64,000 nt of DNA from the NCBI GenBank assembly GCA_023412915.1, contig JAEZRE010000010.1, positions 1 to 64,000 on the forward strand, written 5' to 3'. Positions 1-9,467 of this stretch are shown here, one piece after another; the stretch's first letter is position 1, and each line of letters begins with the position of its first letter. Below the pieces are notes generated by a model. That model ran no database searches. It worked only from the letters and a program-made list of their open reading frames with translations, and was not told the DNA's origin. Source of the DNA: Bacillota bacterium. GTDB taxonomy: Bacteria; Bacillota; Clostridia; Acetivibrionales; DTU013. A program made the position numbers and the translations under genes.

Positions 1-1068
1 AAGCTCAAAAAGCTGGTTAAAAAGGCCGGCATCGGGCAGATCGACATGAACGGCAAGTTCGTTGCGATCAAGATGCATTTCGGCGAGAAGGGGAATATCA
101 GCTTCCTTCGCCCCAACTACGCCAGGGCTGTCGCCGAAGTTGTGAAGGAACTGGGCGGCAAGCCTTATCTGACCGACTGCAACACGATGTATCCAGGTAG
201 TCGGAAAAACGCTCTGGAGCATTTGGAATGCGCCTGGGAAAACGGGTTTTCACCGCTGACGGTGGGTTGCCCGATTTTAATCGGCGACGGGCTGAAGGGT
301 ACCGACGATATAGCGGTGCCTGTAGCGGGGGGCGAGTACGTAAAGGAAGCTAAAATAGGCCGCGCTGTCATGGACGCGGATGTGTTCATCAGTCTGACGC
401 ATTTCAAAGGGCATGAAATGACAGGGTTCGGCGGCACTATAAAAAATATCGGAATGGGCTGCGGCTCACGAGCCGGAAAAAAGGAACAGCACTGTAGCGG
501 CAAGCCTTACATTGATCCGACGTTGTGCCGGGGCTGCCGCAAATGTCAGAAGGAGTGTGCCAATGAAGGTCTTGAGTTTGACGCCGCAGGTAAAAAGATG
601 ACGGTCAACAGTAAGAATTGTGTTGGCTGCGGGCGCTGTCTGGGCGCGTGCAATTTCGACGCAATCTCGTTCAACGGCGACGATGCCAACGAACTCCTGA
701 ATTGTCGCATGGCGGAATACGCCAAGGCGGTGGTGGACGGCCGTCCCTGTTTCCATATCTCGCTGGTGGTGGACGTATCCCCCAACTGCGATTGCCATGG
801 AGAAAACGATGCGCCCATTCTGCCCGATCTGGGTATGTTCGCATCCTACGATCCGCTGGCGCTCGATCAGGCTTGCGTGGATGCCTGTATGAAGGCTGCG
901 CCGCTTCCCGGGAGCCAACTGTCCGACAATTTAGCCCAAAAAGGCTTTGTTGACCGCCACGATCACTTCACCAACTCCGCACCCGAATCCGAATGGCGCA
1001 GCTGCCTGGAACACGCGGAGAAGATCGGTCTGGGTACCAGGGACTACGAGTTGAAAGTAGTCAAATGA
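1..1068 (+). CDS. DUF362 protein with two 4Fe-4S clusters (5' end outside window)
   Basis: The reading frame is open from base 1, so the gene begins upstream of the window and the ATG at 46 is probably internal. The visible part carries an N-terminal DUF362 region and then a bacterial ferredoxin domain. Counted from the Met at 46, one CxxCxxCxxxC motif has cysteines 161, 164, 167 and 171, and a second has 192, 195, 198 and 202. Proteins of this family are cytoplasmic iron-sulfur proteins of unknown substrate, presumed to carry electrons. The following gene starts about 60 bases downstream with its own RBS. Family assignment is firm; the physiological role is unknown. Confidence 0.85.
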   Translation, partial: KLKKLVKKAGIGQIDMNGKFVAIKMHFGEKGNISFLRPNYARAVAEVVKELGGKPYLTDCNTMYPGSRKNALEHLECAWENGFSPLTVGCPILIGDGLKGTDDIAVPVAGGEYVKEAKIGRAVMDADVFISLTHFKGHEMTGFGGTIKNIGMGCGSRAGKKEQHCSGKPYIDPTLCRGCRKCQKECANEGLEFDAAGKKMTVNSKNCVGCGRCLGACNFDAISFNGDDANELLNCRMAEYAKAVVDGRPCFHISLVVDVSPNCDCHGENDAPILPDLGMFASYDPLALDQACVDACMKAAPLPGSQLSDNLAQKGFVDRHDHFTNSAPESEWRSCLEHAEKIGLGTRDYELKVVK

Positions 1069-1128
1069 AGATTTATTTGTTACGATAAGAAATATACGAC
1101 ACTTTGACCTATCGATATGGAGGCTGGA

Positions 1129-2196
1129 ATGAATATGCCTGTAACAAAGAAGAACTTCATGAGTGATTATATGGAAGGGGCGCATCCCTTGATCCTGCAG
1201 CGTTTACTGGAAACGAACATGGAAAAGACGCCCGGCTACGGACTGGACAAATATTGCGAGACCGCCAAGGAAAAAATCCGAAGAGCATGCAACTGCCCAC
1301 AGGCAGAAATACAATTTTTAATGGGGGGAACGCAGACAAATGCAACCGTTATAGATGCACTCCTACGTCCCTATCAGGGCGTCATTTCTGCTGAAAGCGG
1401 CCATATCAGCACGCATGAAGCGGGAGCTATCGAATTCTGCGGCCATAAGGTCCTGACTCTGCCGCAGACGCTAGGCAAATTGAAGCCGGAGGACCTTGAA
1501 CGGTACTTGTCTGAATTCGCTAGTGACGGGAACCGGGACCATATGGTAATGCCGGGCATGGTTTATATCTCTTTCCCGACCGAGTATGGAACAATATACT
1601 CAAAGGATGAATTGGAAAGGGTCAGCGGCATTTGCCGCAAGTATAACATACCGTTGTATCTTGACGGCGCGCGTCTCGCATACGGTTTGACTTCGGAAAA
1701 CTCGGATGTGACCTTGGAGGACATAGCCAGGCTCTGCGACGTCTTCTACATCGGAGGTACGAAATGCGGGGCTTTGTTCGGGGAAGCGGTGGTTATAACG
1801 AAACCGGGCCTGATTCCGCATTTTTTTACCATTGTCAAACAGCATGGCGCATTGCTGGCAAAGGGATGGCTTATCGGCATCCAATTCGACACGCTGTTTA
1901 CAGACGGCCTATATTTAAAGATTGCAAGACATGCCAACGAAATGGCCGTAAAAATGAAAGAAGGCTTGCTTGAGAATGGCTATCGCCTCTGGTTCGATTC
2001 TCCGACCAATCAGCAGTTCGTTATACTTGAAAACCGTCAAATGCAGTCCCTGTCGGAAAAAGTAGGCTTCAGCTTCTGGGAAAGGCATGATGACAAGCAC
2101 ACTGTAATACGGCTGGCGACAAGCTGGGCTTCAAAAGAGGATGATGTTACCGAACTGATCGTAATTTTAAGCAGCAGCGCCGAGCACACCATATAA
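1129..2196 (+). CDS. Low-specificity L-threonine aldolase family (PLP-dependent beta-eliminating lyase)
   Basis: This 355-residue protein is a fold-type I PLP enzyme. In this family the reaction is cleavage of L-threonine or L-allo-threonine to glycine and acetaldehyde. The predicted Schiff-base lysine is in GGTKCGALFGEA (Lys212), and the cofactor aspartate is in LYLDGARLAYG (Asp179). An upstream in-frame ATG at 1117 exists, but ATGGAGG at 1117-1123 serves as the Shine-Dalgarno site for the ATG at 1129, which I chose. The length fits the family. Substrate preference (threonine, allo-threonine or phenylserine) cannot be read from sequence. Confidence 0.88.
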   Translation: MNMPVTKKNFMSDYMEGAHPLILQRLLETNMEKTPGYGLDKYCETAKEKIRRACNCPQAEIQFLMGGTQTNATVIDALLRPYQGVISAESGHISTHEAGAIEFCGHKVLTLPQTLGKLKPEDLERYLSEFASDGNRDHMVMPGMVYISFPTEYGTIYSKDELERVSGICRKYNIPLYLDGARLAYGLTSENSDVTLEDIARLCDVFYIGGTKCGALFGEAVVITKPGLIPHFFTIVKQHGALLAKGWLIGIQFDTLFTDGLYLKIARHANEMAVKMKEGLLENGYRLWFDSPTNQQFVILENRQMQSLSEKVGFSFWERHDDKHTVIRLATSWASKEDDVTELIVILSSSAEHTI

Positions 2197-2211
2197 AGAA
2201 AATTGCCGGAT

Positions 2212-2550
2212 TCAGGGGCGGATATATGAGTATCCCTCGGACTGCTTTTTAACAAGCTCTCCAACGCCTGATGGTACAACGATTGCGAAATCCAGCAGCG
2301 ATTCCTTTGTAATACCCATTTCTTTCATGGTGTTGGCGCAGGCTGAAAAAATAACTTTTTTTGCAGCAAGGTCCCTGAGCTGTGCTTCAAATTGCGCAGC
2401 CGTTTTAATAAGCATATGAAGACCCTCGGAGTTAGCAAGCAGTTCGACTTGGACGTTGCTCTCTCCGAGTTCTAATAGAAGATTCTTAATATTTTTTAGC
2501 GCCAGACCTGCTTTCCCGATTTCGTCCACATGAAATATTGTTTTATACAT
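2212..2550 (-). CDS. DsrE/DsrF-like small protein
   Basis: The 112-residue product matches the single-domain DsrE-like family (COG1416 type): an alpha/beta protein with an internal cysteine region (FSACANTMKEMG) and the conserved end VPSGVGELVKKQSEGYSYIRP-like. The family includes sulfur-relay proteins, but many stand-alone members have no known function and there are no tus/dsr partners here. The ATG at 2550 has AAGGAG at proper spacing; a GTG at 2559 lies too close to that site. The gene is convergent with the aldolase gene, 15 bases apart, and divergent from the sugar transporter. Confidence 0.75.
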   Translation of the reverse strand: MYKTIFHVDEIGKAGLALKNIKNLLLELGESNVQVELLANSEGLHMLIKTAAQFEAQLRDLAAKKVIFSACANTMKEMGITKESLLDFAIVVPSGVGELVKKQSEGYSYIRP

Positions 2551-2636
2551 TGCCGCCACTCCTTATTTTCTGGTATTGCTGTTCTAATATTTACCACAGT
2601 CGATTCTATATAACACAAAGAAAAAATAATTGAGAT

Positions 2637-2662
2637 GGAATTTTTTAATATTAAAAAATTCC
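2637..2662. promoter_or_regulatory. Perfect 26-bp palindrome between divergent genes; candidate operator
   Basis: The half-site GGAATTTTTTAAT is followed directly by its exact reverse complement. It lies 87 bases upstream of the dsrE-like start and 127 bases upstream of the chvE-like start. Because both flanking genes point away from it, a terminator role is unlikely. A binding site for a dimeric regulator is the simpler reading, though AT-rich cruciform DNA is also possible. Confidence 0.45.
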
Positions 2663-2789
2663 AGTATTGTTACTATGAATTTCCTATAATCGTTAATAAA
2701 TTACCACTATTTGATAATTAACTCTATTCTTGATTGTCATAACTAAGCATAAAATTTATATTAATAATTTTTATTATGGAGGAATAGTT

Positions 2790-3872
2790 ATGGCAAAAAA
2801 GTTACTTGTACTTGTATTGGTGCTGGCAATGCTGGCAAGCTTATTCGTCGGCTGTAGCCAGGGGAAATCGTCTTCTGGTAAGCTCGTCGGTGTTACAATG
2901 CCTACGAAATCTCTCCAGAGATGGAACGAAGATGGCGCCAACGTTAAGGCTGCCCTGGAAGCAAAGGGATACAAGGTAGACCTTCAGTATGCCGACAATA
3001 AACAGGATGTTCAGAACAGCCAGATCGAAAACCAGATCACCAAGGGCTGCAATGTTCTCGTAATCGCTTCGATCGACGGCGGCGCGCTGGGCGGAGTTCT
3101 TGCACAGGCTAAGACCGCAAAGATCCCCGTAATAGCTTATGACAGACTTATTACAAATACCGACAAGTGCGACTACTATGCCACATTCGATAACTACGGC
3201 GTAGGTAAGATGCAGGGTGAATTCATTGTCAGTTCTCTCAAGCTTGACAAAGGCGAAAAGGGTCCCTTCTCGATGGAATGCTTCGGCGGCGACCCGGGCG
3301 ACAATAACGCAAAACTGTTCAACCAGGGCGCTATGGACGTTCTGCAGCCCTACATAGACAGCGGCGTGCTCGTAATCAAATCCGGTCAAACCAAATTCCC
3401 GGACCAGATCGCTATAACGAACTGGGAGTCCAAGGGAGCTCAGGACAGAATGGATAACCTCCTGACGGCTTATTATGCCGACAAGAATATCGATGTAGTT
3501 CTTTCACCGAATGACAGCCTTGCACAGGGTATCGTAGCATCCCTGAAATCCGCAGGATACGGCTCGTCCGCAAAACCCTTCCCGATACTTACCGGACAGG
3601 ATTGCGACAAGATCAACGTAGGCCAGATCATTCGCGGCGAACAGTCGATGTCCATCTTCAAGGATACCAGAGTTCTGGCTGACCAGGTCATAGCTATGAC
3701 CAACGCTATACTTGCAGGAGAAGAAGTTCCGACAAATGCAAGCTATAACAACGGAAAGATCGATGTTCCTTCGTTCAACTGCAAGATCCAGTTTGCCGGC
3801 AAAGACAACTGGAAGCAGCTGCTCGTTGATAGCGGTTATTACAAGGTAGCCGATATACCGGACGCAAAGTAA
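2790..3872 (+). CDS. chvE: ChvE-type multiple-sugar-binding lipoprotein
   Basis: This 360-residue protein is a periplasmic-binding-protein-type sugar receptor (Peripla_BP_4 family), the extracellular component of a monosaccharide ABC importer. The signal peptide ends at a lipobox (SLFVGC, Cys22), so the protein is lipid-anchored. The mature N-terminus (GVTMPTKSLQRWNEDG) and IAYDRLITNTD are typical of ChvE/XylF-group receptors for xylose, glucose or galactose. GGAGG before ATG 2790 fixes the start. The ATPase gene follows after an intergenic hairpin, consistent with higher expression of the binding protein than of the membrane complex. Confidence 0.9.
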   Translation: MAKKLLVLVLVLAMLASLFVGCSQGKSSSGKLVGVTMPTKSLQRWNEDGANVKAALEAKGYKVDLQYADNKQDVQNSQIENQITKGCNVLVIASIDGGALGGVLAQAKTAKIPVIAYDRLITNTDKCDYYATFDNYGVGKMQGEFIVSSLKLDKGEKGPFSMECFGGDPGDNNAKLFNQGAMDVLQPYIDSGVLVIKSGQTKFPDQIAITNWESKGAQDRMDNLLTAYYADKNIDVVLSPNDSLAQGIVASLKSAGYGSSAKPFPILTGQDCDKINVGQIIRGEQSMSIFKDTRVLADQVIAMTNAILAGEEVPTNASYNNGKIDVPSFNCKIQFAGKDNWKQLLVDSGYYKVADIPDAK

Positions 3873-3887
3873 TATAATCGTTTGAAT

Positions 3888-3916
3888 ATGGCGGCAGCAT
3901 GGCTGCCGCCATTTTT
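3888..3916 (+). terminator. Intercistronic hairpin with T-run, likely partial terminator
   Basis: An 11-bp stem (3888-3898 with 3902-3912, three-base loop ATG) is followed by a T-run. It sits between the binding-protein gene and the ATPase gene. Hairpins here commonly stabilise the upstream mRNA and reduce read-through, raising binding protein over transporter. Confidence 0.75.
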
Positions 3917-3968
3917 AACGTACGGCGGACCTGAAAGCTAAAGCTTTAGTTGAAAAAGGAGCAGACGA

Positions 3969-5504
3969 ATGTCGGAATATATTCTGGAAATGGAGAATAT
4001 CACTAAGGAGTTCCCTGGCGTCAAGGCTCTCAGCGATGTCACTTTTAAGGTGAAAAAGGGCGAGATACACGCTCTGGTTGGGGAAAATGGAGCCGGCAAG
4101 TCTACGCTGATGAATGTTCTGAGCGGAATATATCCCTACGGTTCATATACCGGGGACATAATTTTCAAGGGGACGGAATGCAAGTTTAAAAACATACGTG
4201 ACAGCGAAGCTGCGGGAATCGCCATAATCCATCAGGAACTGGCGCTAAGCCCGTATATGACAATCGCGGAGAATATTTTTCTGGGAAACGAAAGAGCGAA
4301 AAACGGTGTAATAAACTGGGACGAAACCAACAAAGAAGCTATCGCATTGATGAAAAAAGTCGGCCTTAATGAGAAATATACCGCGCAGATAAAGAACATC
4401 GGCGTCGGCAAGCAGCAACTGGTCGAGATAGCAAAGGCGCTGTCGAAAAACTGCGAGCTGCTTATATTGGATGAGCCGACAGCGGCGCTCAACGACGATG
4501 ATTCCGACCACCTTCTTGAGCTTTTGCAGACGCTTAATAAAGAGCATGGTTTGACGTGCATAATGATTTCTCATAAGATCCATGAAGTCATAAAGATCGC
4601 GAATAATATAACCGTTCTGCGGGATGGAAAGACGATAGAGACTCTGGACAACTCCGTACATGTCAGCGAAGGCCGGATAATCAAGGGGATGGTAGGCCGC
4701 GAGCTTACGGACCGTTTCCCTAAGCATTCGGCAAATGCCGGTGAGACAGGCTTTGAAATAAAGGACTGGGTGGTGCATGACCCTCTTGATGAGGAAAGGG
4801 TCGTTATCAACAATGTCAACATGTCCTTTAAAAAAGGCGAAATAGTCGGACTCGCAGGCCTTATGGGTGCGGGAAGAACAGAGATTGCTATGAGCGTATT
4901 CGGCAGAGCGTACGGCAAAAAGATCAGCGGTAAGCTCATCAAGGATGGCAGGGAGATAACGCTGAATAATATCAGCCAGGCGATAGACAATGGAATTGCT
5001 TATGTTACCGAAGACAGGAAAACGGCAGGGTTGGTGCATATACAGGACATTAAAAGGAACATAACCCTGGCAAAGCTGAAAGCAATTACAAGAGGTATAG
5101 TCGTAGACGAAGATGAAGAGATCCTAATCGGAAAGGATTACAGAGAGCGTTTCAACATTAAGTCGTCGAGTGTATTTCAGAAAGCGGGCAATCTCTCGGG
5201 AGGAAACCAGCAGAAGGTAGTACTAAGTAAATGGATATTTGCCGCCCCCGATGTGCTGATACTCGACGAACCTACAAGAGGAATCGACGTTGGCGCGAAG
5301 TATGAGATATATAAAATAATCATACAGTTGGCAGAGGCCGGTAAATGTGTCATCATGATCTCTTCCGAGCTGCCTGAGATATTGGGAATTACCGACCGCT
5401 TATACATAATCAACGAGGGACGTGTCGTAGGAGAAATGAAGACGAGCGAAGCGACCCAGGAGGAAATCATGTCCACAATAATAAGAAGTTCAGCAGGGCG
5501 ATAG
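3969..5504 (+). CDS. mmsA: Multiple-monosaccharide ABC transporter ATPase, double ABC domain
   Basis: This 511-residue cytoplasmic ATPase has two fused ABC domains, as in MmsA/GguA/XylG. The first has a Walker A GENGAGKST (residues 38-46), the variant signature VGKQQLVEIAKAL and a Walker B LLILDEPTAALND. The second has the degenerate P-loop usual for this class (AGLMGAGRTEIAM), a full signature LSGGNQQKVVLSKW and LILDEPTRGIDVGA. The length is normal. The permease gene starts 11 bases downstream, so the two are translated from one message. It powers import of sugar delivered by the lipoprotein encoded upstream. Confidence 0.93.
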   Translation: MSEYILEMENITKEFPGVKALSDVTFKVKKGEIHALVGENGAGKSTLMNVLSGIYPYGSYTGDIIFKGTECKFKNIRDSEAAGIAIIHQELALSPYMTIAENIFLGNERAKNGVINWDETNKEAIALMKKVGLNEKYTAQIKNIGVGKQQLVEIAKALSKNCELLILDEPTAALNDDDSDHLLELLQTLNKEHGLTCIMISHKIHEVIKIANNITVLRDGKTIETLDNSVHVSEGRIIKGMVGRELTDRFPKHSANAGETGFEIKDWVVHDPLDEERVVINNVNMSFKKGEIVGLAGLMGAGRTEIAMSVFGRAYGKKISGKLIKDGREITLNNISQAIDNGIAYVTEDRKTAGLVHIQDIKRNITLAKLKAITRGIVVDEDEEILIGKDYRERFNIKSSSVFQKAGNLSGGNQQKVVLSKWIFAAPDVLILDEPTRGIDVGAKYEIYKIIIQLAEAGKCVIMISSELPEILGITDRLYIINEGRVVGEMKTSEATQEEIMSTIIRSSAGR

Positions 5505-5515
5505 GGGGAATATAA

Positions 5516-6739
5516 ATGAACAACGTTAAGGAATTTATGAACCGTTACTTACGGCAATATGGGATGGCTTTTGCCCTGGTTGTTATTGTGATCTTTTTCG
5601 GGGTCGTGACCGGCGGCAAGCTTATCTGGCCGAGAAACGTGCAGATGCTGGTTCGTCAGAACGCGTATGTGCTGATACTCGCCATAGGAATGATGTTTTG
5701 TATATTGACGGGTGGTAACGTCGACCTTTCGGTCGGCGCGCTGGTCGCGCTGGTAAGCGCCATGTCGGGTTTGATGGCCACGACGATTGGTCTGCCGACC
5801 GGACTGGCAATCATCTTCAGTATTATAACGGGCCTTTTGGCTGGCATATGGCAGGGCTTTTGGATAGCGTATGTCAAGGTGCCGCCATTTATCACAACAC
5901 TGGCAGGTATGATGGTTTTCCGGGGGATCAACAATATTATACTGGACGGTAAGACCTTACCACTTTCCGGTTTGTATACTACTATCGGAACGGGTTCGGT
6001 TCCCGATATCGCTCCCAAAACCGTCCCGGACTTTTTACGCATAGGCGATTTGCTGCAGCTGCAGAATAAGCCTGATTTTCTGAATGTAACGATGCTCATT
6101 GTAGGGCTTACTTTATCCATCATTTACGTTTTGTTTGCTATTTACAACAGGAAAAGCAAGCAAAGCCGCGGATATGAAGTAGCATCTTTAAATTCGGTCG
6201 TCACAAAAGCAATTTCGTTTTTTATTGTTATAAATGTTTTCTCATACTGGCTGGCGATGGACGAAGGCCTGCCCATAATGCTGATCTTACTGGCAGCTTT
6301 ATACGCACTCTATACGTTCATAGCGACCAAGACCATACCTGGGCGCCATATTTACGCCATGGGAGGAAATATCAAGGCGGCGGAGCTTTCCGGCGTCAAC
6401 ACAAAAAAGATGATGTTTCTCGTGTATTCGAACATGGGGCTTCTATCAGGTGTCGCAGCAGTAGTAACTGCCGGTAGAATGATGGCCGCCTCACCCAATG
6501 TCGGAGTGAACTTTGAGCTTGACGCCATAGGCGCGTGCTTTATAGGCGGCGCTTCCGCATACGGCGGCATAGGAACGATATGGGGAGCTGTCGTGGGAGC
6601 TCTTATTATGGGCGTCATGAACAACGGTATGTCTATAATAGGTTTGAACGTCTTTTTGCAGTCTGTCGCAAAAGGTATGGTTGTGTTGCTGGCCGTTGCA
6701 TTCGATATGTACTCGAAATCAAAGTCCAGGCTCGGCTAA
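5516..6739 (+). CDS. mmsB: Multiple-monosaccharide ABC transporter permease
   Basis: The 407-residue protein is a very hydrophobic BPD_transp_2-family permease of the MmsB/GguB/XylH group, with about ten predicted membrane segments. The family-typical stretch GRHIYAMGGNIKAAELSGV is at about residues 281-299 and GGIGTIWGAVVGALIMGVMNNG lies near the C-terminus. It pairs with the double ATPase encoded just upstream. An intrinsic terminator follows 25 bases after the stop, ending this transcription unit. Confidence 0.92.
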   Translation: MNNVKEFMNRYLRQYGMAFALVVIVIFFGVVTGGKLIWPRNVQMLVRQNAYVLILAIGMMFCILTGGNVDLSVGALVALVSAMSGLMATTIGLPTGLAIIFSIITGLLAGIWQGFWIAYVKVPPFITTLAGMMVFRGINNIILDGKTLPLSGLYTTIGTGSVPDIAPKTVPDFLRIGDLLQLQNKPDFLNVTMLIVGLTLSIIYVLFAIYNRKSKQSRGYEVASLNSVVTKAISFFIVINVFSYWLAMDEGLPIMLILLAALYALYTFIATKTIPGRHIYAMGGNIKAAELSGVNTKKMMFLVYSNMGLLSGVAAVVTAGRMMAASPNVGVNFELDAIGACFIGGASAYGGIGTIWGAVVGALIMGVMNNGMSIIGLNVFLQSVAKGMVVLLAVAFDMYSKSKSRLG

Positions 6740-6763
6740 ACCGCGTCAAATACAGGAAAACAG

Positions 6764-6789
6764 GGACGGTTCTTTTGAACCGTCCTTTT
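6764..6789 (+). terminator. Rho-independent terminator of the chvE-mmsAB unit
   Basis: A perfect 9-bp stem (6764-6772 with 6777-6785), loop TTTT, followed by TTTTG and a further T-rich stretch. Confidence 0.9.
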
Positions 6790-6837
6790 GTTCTGCCTTT
6801 TTTCGTTATACATAATTTAGCTTTCACATCCCATTTA

Positions 6838-6846
6838 TGGTATAAT
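6838..6846 (+). promoter_or_regulatory. Extended -10 promoter (TGGTATAAT) for the sensor operon
   Basis: A TG dinucleotide one base upstream of a perfect TATAAT lies about 50 bases before the start at 6896. The -35 region at 17 bp (TAGCTT) is poor, which suits an extended -10 promoter. It separates the sensor genes from the terminated transporter unit. Confidence 0.6.
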
Positions 6847-6895
6847 GGATAAGGATTATACAAGCCGCAGCCCCTATTAAAGAGGTGGTGACGAA

Positions 6896-7918
6896 ATGAA
6901 ATGGCTTTATAAAATATCATTGGCCTTTTTAATTGCAGTTGTGGTTACATCGGCGTCGTTGGCTGTGTACTATTTCTGCATGGTCAACAAGGTCTATGGC
7001 GGAAACAACGCAAATGTACCCGGTATTAACCCTAAATATCATTTTTCATTAATAATAAATTCCGGAGATGACGGATATTGGCAAAACTTTGAAAAGGGAG
7101 TATTTGAAGCCGCAAAAGCCAATAATGCCGCAGTCGAATACAACCCTGTTACCGACCCTGACATCAATAATAAAACAGTAGAGTACATAAATATTGCAAA
7201 TAAATCGAGGGTCGACGGCATCATCGTTAACGGCGGAAATTCAGTAGAGTATTCGGACGCTATCAACAGCGCCGCCAAGTCGGGCATCCACATAGTGGTT
7301 GGTATAGTCGAATCCGTTGACAGTAACCGTCTATCATATGTGGGAACCAATTTTTATGATTATGGAGTAAAGGCCGCAAAGCTGGTATCTCAGGCAGTTG
7401 ACAAGGATAAGCCCGTCAATCTGGCCGTAATTTTATCGGATGAGGGCCGAAGCAAAACCGATAAGACTGCAATGTCACAGAGCGATATCATGATGAGCGG
7501 CATAACAAGCATTATCGAAAGCGAGAAAAAAATCAACCTGCTGTGTACATTGCCCAGGAACAGCGATCTGCTGGGAGCTGAGGATTTGACGAGAAGCATA
7601 TTGACCGATCACCCCGGCGTCAATGTGATATTCTGTACCAACGCCAAGGATACGGCGGCGGCGGCACACGTGATTATAGAGCGCAACCTGGTGGGAAAGG
7701 TCGTAATAGTCGGCACGGATATCTCGGATGAAATCAGGTACTATATCAAAAAAGGGATCATATACGGCGTGCTGGACAGGAACGGATATAATGCGGGGTA
7801 TAAGAGCGTAGAAGTATTGTGCGGCAGCGTAGGGGATTCATTTCAATCAAGTTATTCAAACATTGCTACAGACATATATACAGCCATAAATATCGACCAA
7901 AATGAAACTGACAGGTAA
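6896..7918 (+). CDS. Membrane-anchored sugar-binding sensor protein (XylFII-like)
   Basis: This 340-residue protein has one N-terminal membrane segment (about residues 8-28) with no lipobox cysteine, followed by a Peripla_BP_4 sugar-binding domain. It directly precedes, and overlaps, a LytS-type kinase gene. In Clostridium beijerinckii the membrane-bound XylFII binds D-xylose and forms a complex with the LytS kinase; the same gene order and anchoring are seen here. I infer a sensory rather than a transport role. The RBS is AGAGGTGGTG. The ligand is not proven and could be another pentose or hexose. Confidence 0.82.
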   Translation: MKWLYKISLAFLIAVVVTSASLAVYYFCMVNKVYGGNNANVPGINPKYHFSLIINSGDDGYWQNFEKGVFEAAKANNAAVEYNPVTDPDINNKTVEYINIANKSRVDGIIVNGGNSVEYSDAINSAAKSGIHIVVGIVESVDSNRLSYVGTNFYDYGVKAAKLVSQAVDKDKPVNLAVILSDEGRSKTDKTAMSQSDIMMSGITSIIESEKKINLLCTLPRNSDLLGAEDLTRSILTDHPGVNVIFCTNAKDTAAAAHVIIERNLVGKVVIVGTDISDEIRYYIKKGIIYGVLDRNGYNAGYKSVEVLCGSVGDSFQSSYSNIATDIYTAINIDQNETDR

Positions 7919-9449
7919 ATATGCTATGAAAAAGATTTGGGGTAGAATGTTCAACAGCATAAAGTCCAGGATCATCGCCACCTTTGTTCTGACTATGATT
8001 CTAACCAGCGTTACGAGCATATTTATTCTTGGCTTGTCAAGCAACATTATAGAAAAGATGGATGATATGTTTGCCGCCAGTGTAGAAATTAAGGAATTTC
8101 TCGGCGATATGCAGAATGTGAGTACCAATCTGACGAATTACCTCGTTACTGCCGATTCGGACAACCTGCTCAATTATTATAGATATAAGGATATTTTTAA
8201 CGAGAAGGCGCAGAGCATGTTTGACGAGTTGCACGGGATATACAGCCAGAACGACCTGCTCTACAGGGATATCGCCTACATGGTCGATTCGTATTTCAAT
8301 GAAACTGATGCTGCCGTTGAGGCAAAAAGAATCGGCAACGCAGATGAGTATATTGCAAGGTATGCCGAGGCCAACCAGACGGCCGGATACATCCGGACAT
8401 ATACCGACCGTCTGAATATGAACATCCTGAACATCAATACCGCTCAGTATCTCGGGATGTCGGAGAATCTCAACAAGCTGCGGACCACAAATCTGATTCT
8501 CATTATATCTATTATATTGTTGAACATGCTTGTGCTTTTCTACCTTACATACAATATGACGAAACCGATAATAAAGCTTGCGCATTCGGCTGAAGAAATG
8601 TCCAAGGGCAATTTCGAAGCCGACGACGTCGAAGTTTACTCACAGGATGAGCTCAGCATAATGGCAAACGCCTTCAACGCGATGAAGCACAGTATCAGGA
8701 ATTACATCAGCGAACTGCACAACAAGGCCGATACGGAATCACAGCTTTTGGAACAGCAGATAGAAAATCTGAGGATACAATCGCTGCTGGCAGACGCGGA
8801 AATGAAGACTCTGCAAATGCAGATAAACCCTCATTTTCTGTTCAATACGCTCAATGCCGGGGTACAGCTTGCAATGATCGAAGGCGCCGACAAAACCTCG
8901 GATTTTCTTGACAATATGGCTAAGATATTCAGATACAATGTTAAAAGCCTGGACAGAAAAGTCAGAATCAAGGATGAAATAGATACTGTCAGGGCATACG
9001 AAGACCTGTTCTACGTAAGGTTTGGGGACATCATGAAATTTGAATATAGCATTGATCAAAGCCTGCTCAATATCGAGGTCCCGCCTCTGATCATCCAGCC
9101 GCTGGTGGAGAATGCCACGATTCATGGCATAGGTAACCTCGAGAGAGGAGGCACGATCAAAATCTCGCTCGACAGAAGCGATACCGAGGTCAGAATGAGC
9201 GTTCAGGACAACGGGGCCGGGATGAGCGAGGAAACAAGGCGGAAGATATTGAAATGCCACAAGTTTGAAAGCGAAATATCAGGGCATACGACAGGGATAG
9301 GAATATATAACGTGGTGCAGAGATTGAAGCTGTTTTTCAGCTGCGAAGATGTGATAGAAGTGAACAGCGCTCCAGGCAGGGGAACAGAGGTAGTTTTAAA
9401 AATACCGATAAAAAACCGGTTCGATATTGTCGAAGGAACAGGCAGGTAG
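7902..9449 (+). CDS. LytS/YesM-type sensor histidine kinase
   Basis: The protein (515 residues from 7902) has an N-terminal membrane helix at about 24-46, an extracytoplasmic helical region, a second membrane helix near 196-216, a HAMP linker, then a His_kinase domain with the phosphoacceptor in QINPHFLFNTL (His311) and an HATPase N-box (QPLVENATIHG). The first ATG overlaps the preceding gene by 17 bases. An alternative ATG at 7926, eight bases past that stop, gives a more usual N-terminus; neither has a strong RBS. It probably receives its signal from the neighbouring sugar-binding sensor and phosphorylates the regulator encoded next. Confidence 0.9.
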   Translation: MKLTGKYAMKKIWGRMFNSIKSRIIATFVLTMILTSVTSIFILGLSSNIIEKMDDMFAASVEIKEFLGDMQNVSTNLTNYLVTADSDNLLNYYRYKDIFNEKAQSMFDELHGIYSQNDLLYRDIAYMVDSYFNETDAAVEAKRIGNADEYIARYAEANQTAGYIRTYTDRLNMNILNINTAQYLGMSENLNKLRTTNLILIISIILLNMLVLFYLTYNMTKPIIKLAHSAEEMSKGNFEADDVEVYSQDELSIMANAFNAMKHSIRNYISELHNKADTESQLLEQQIENLRIQSLLADAEMKTLQMQINPHFLFNTLNAGVQLAMIEGADKTSDFLDNMAKIFRYNVKSLDRKVRIKDEIDTVRAYEDLFYVRFGDIMKFEYSIDQSLLNIEVPPLIIQPLVENATIHGIGNLERGGTIKISLDRSDTEVRMSVQDNGAGMSEETRRKILKCHKFESEISGHTTGIGIYNVVQRLKLFFSCEDVIEVNSAPGRGTEVVLKIPIKNRFDIVEGTGR

Positions 9450-9467
9450 AAGAGGGTGGTGGTTCCT

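Noticed and set aside
2637..2662. Reading the palindrome as a bidirectional terminator
   Set aside because: Both neighbours are transcribed away from it, so neither needs termination there.
2730..2789. Upstream start for the chvE-like gene
   Set aside because: It has no RBS and would hide the lipoprotein signal; ATG 2790 follows GGAGG.
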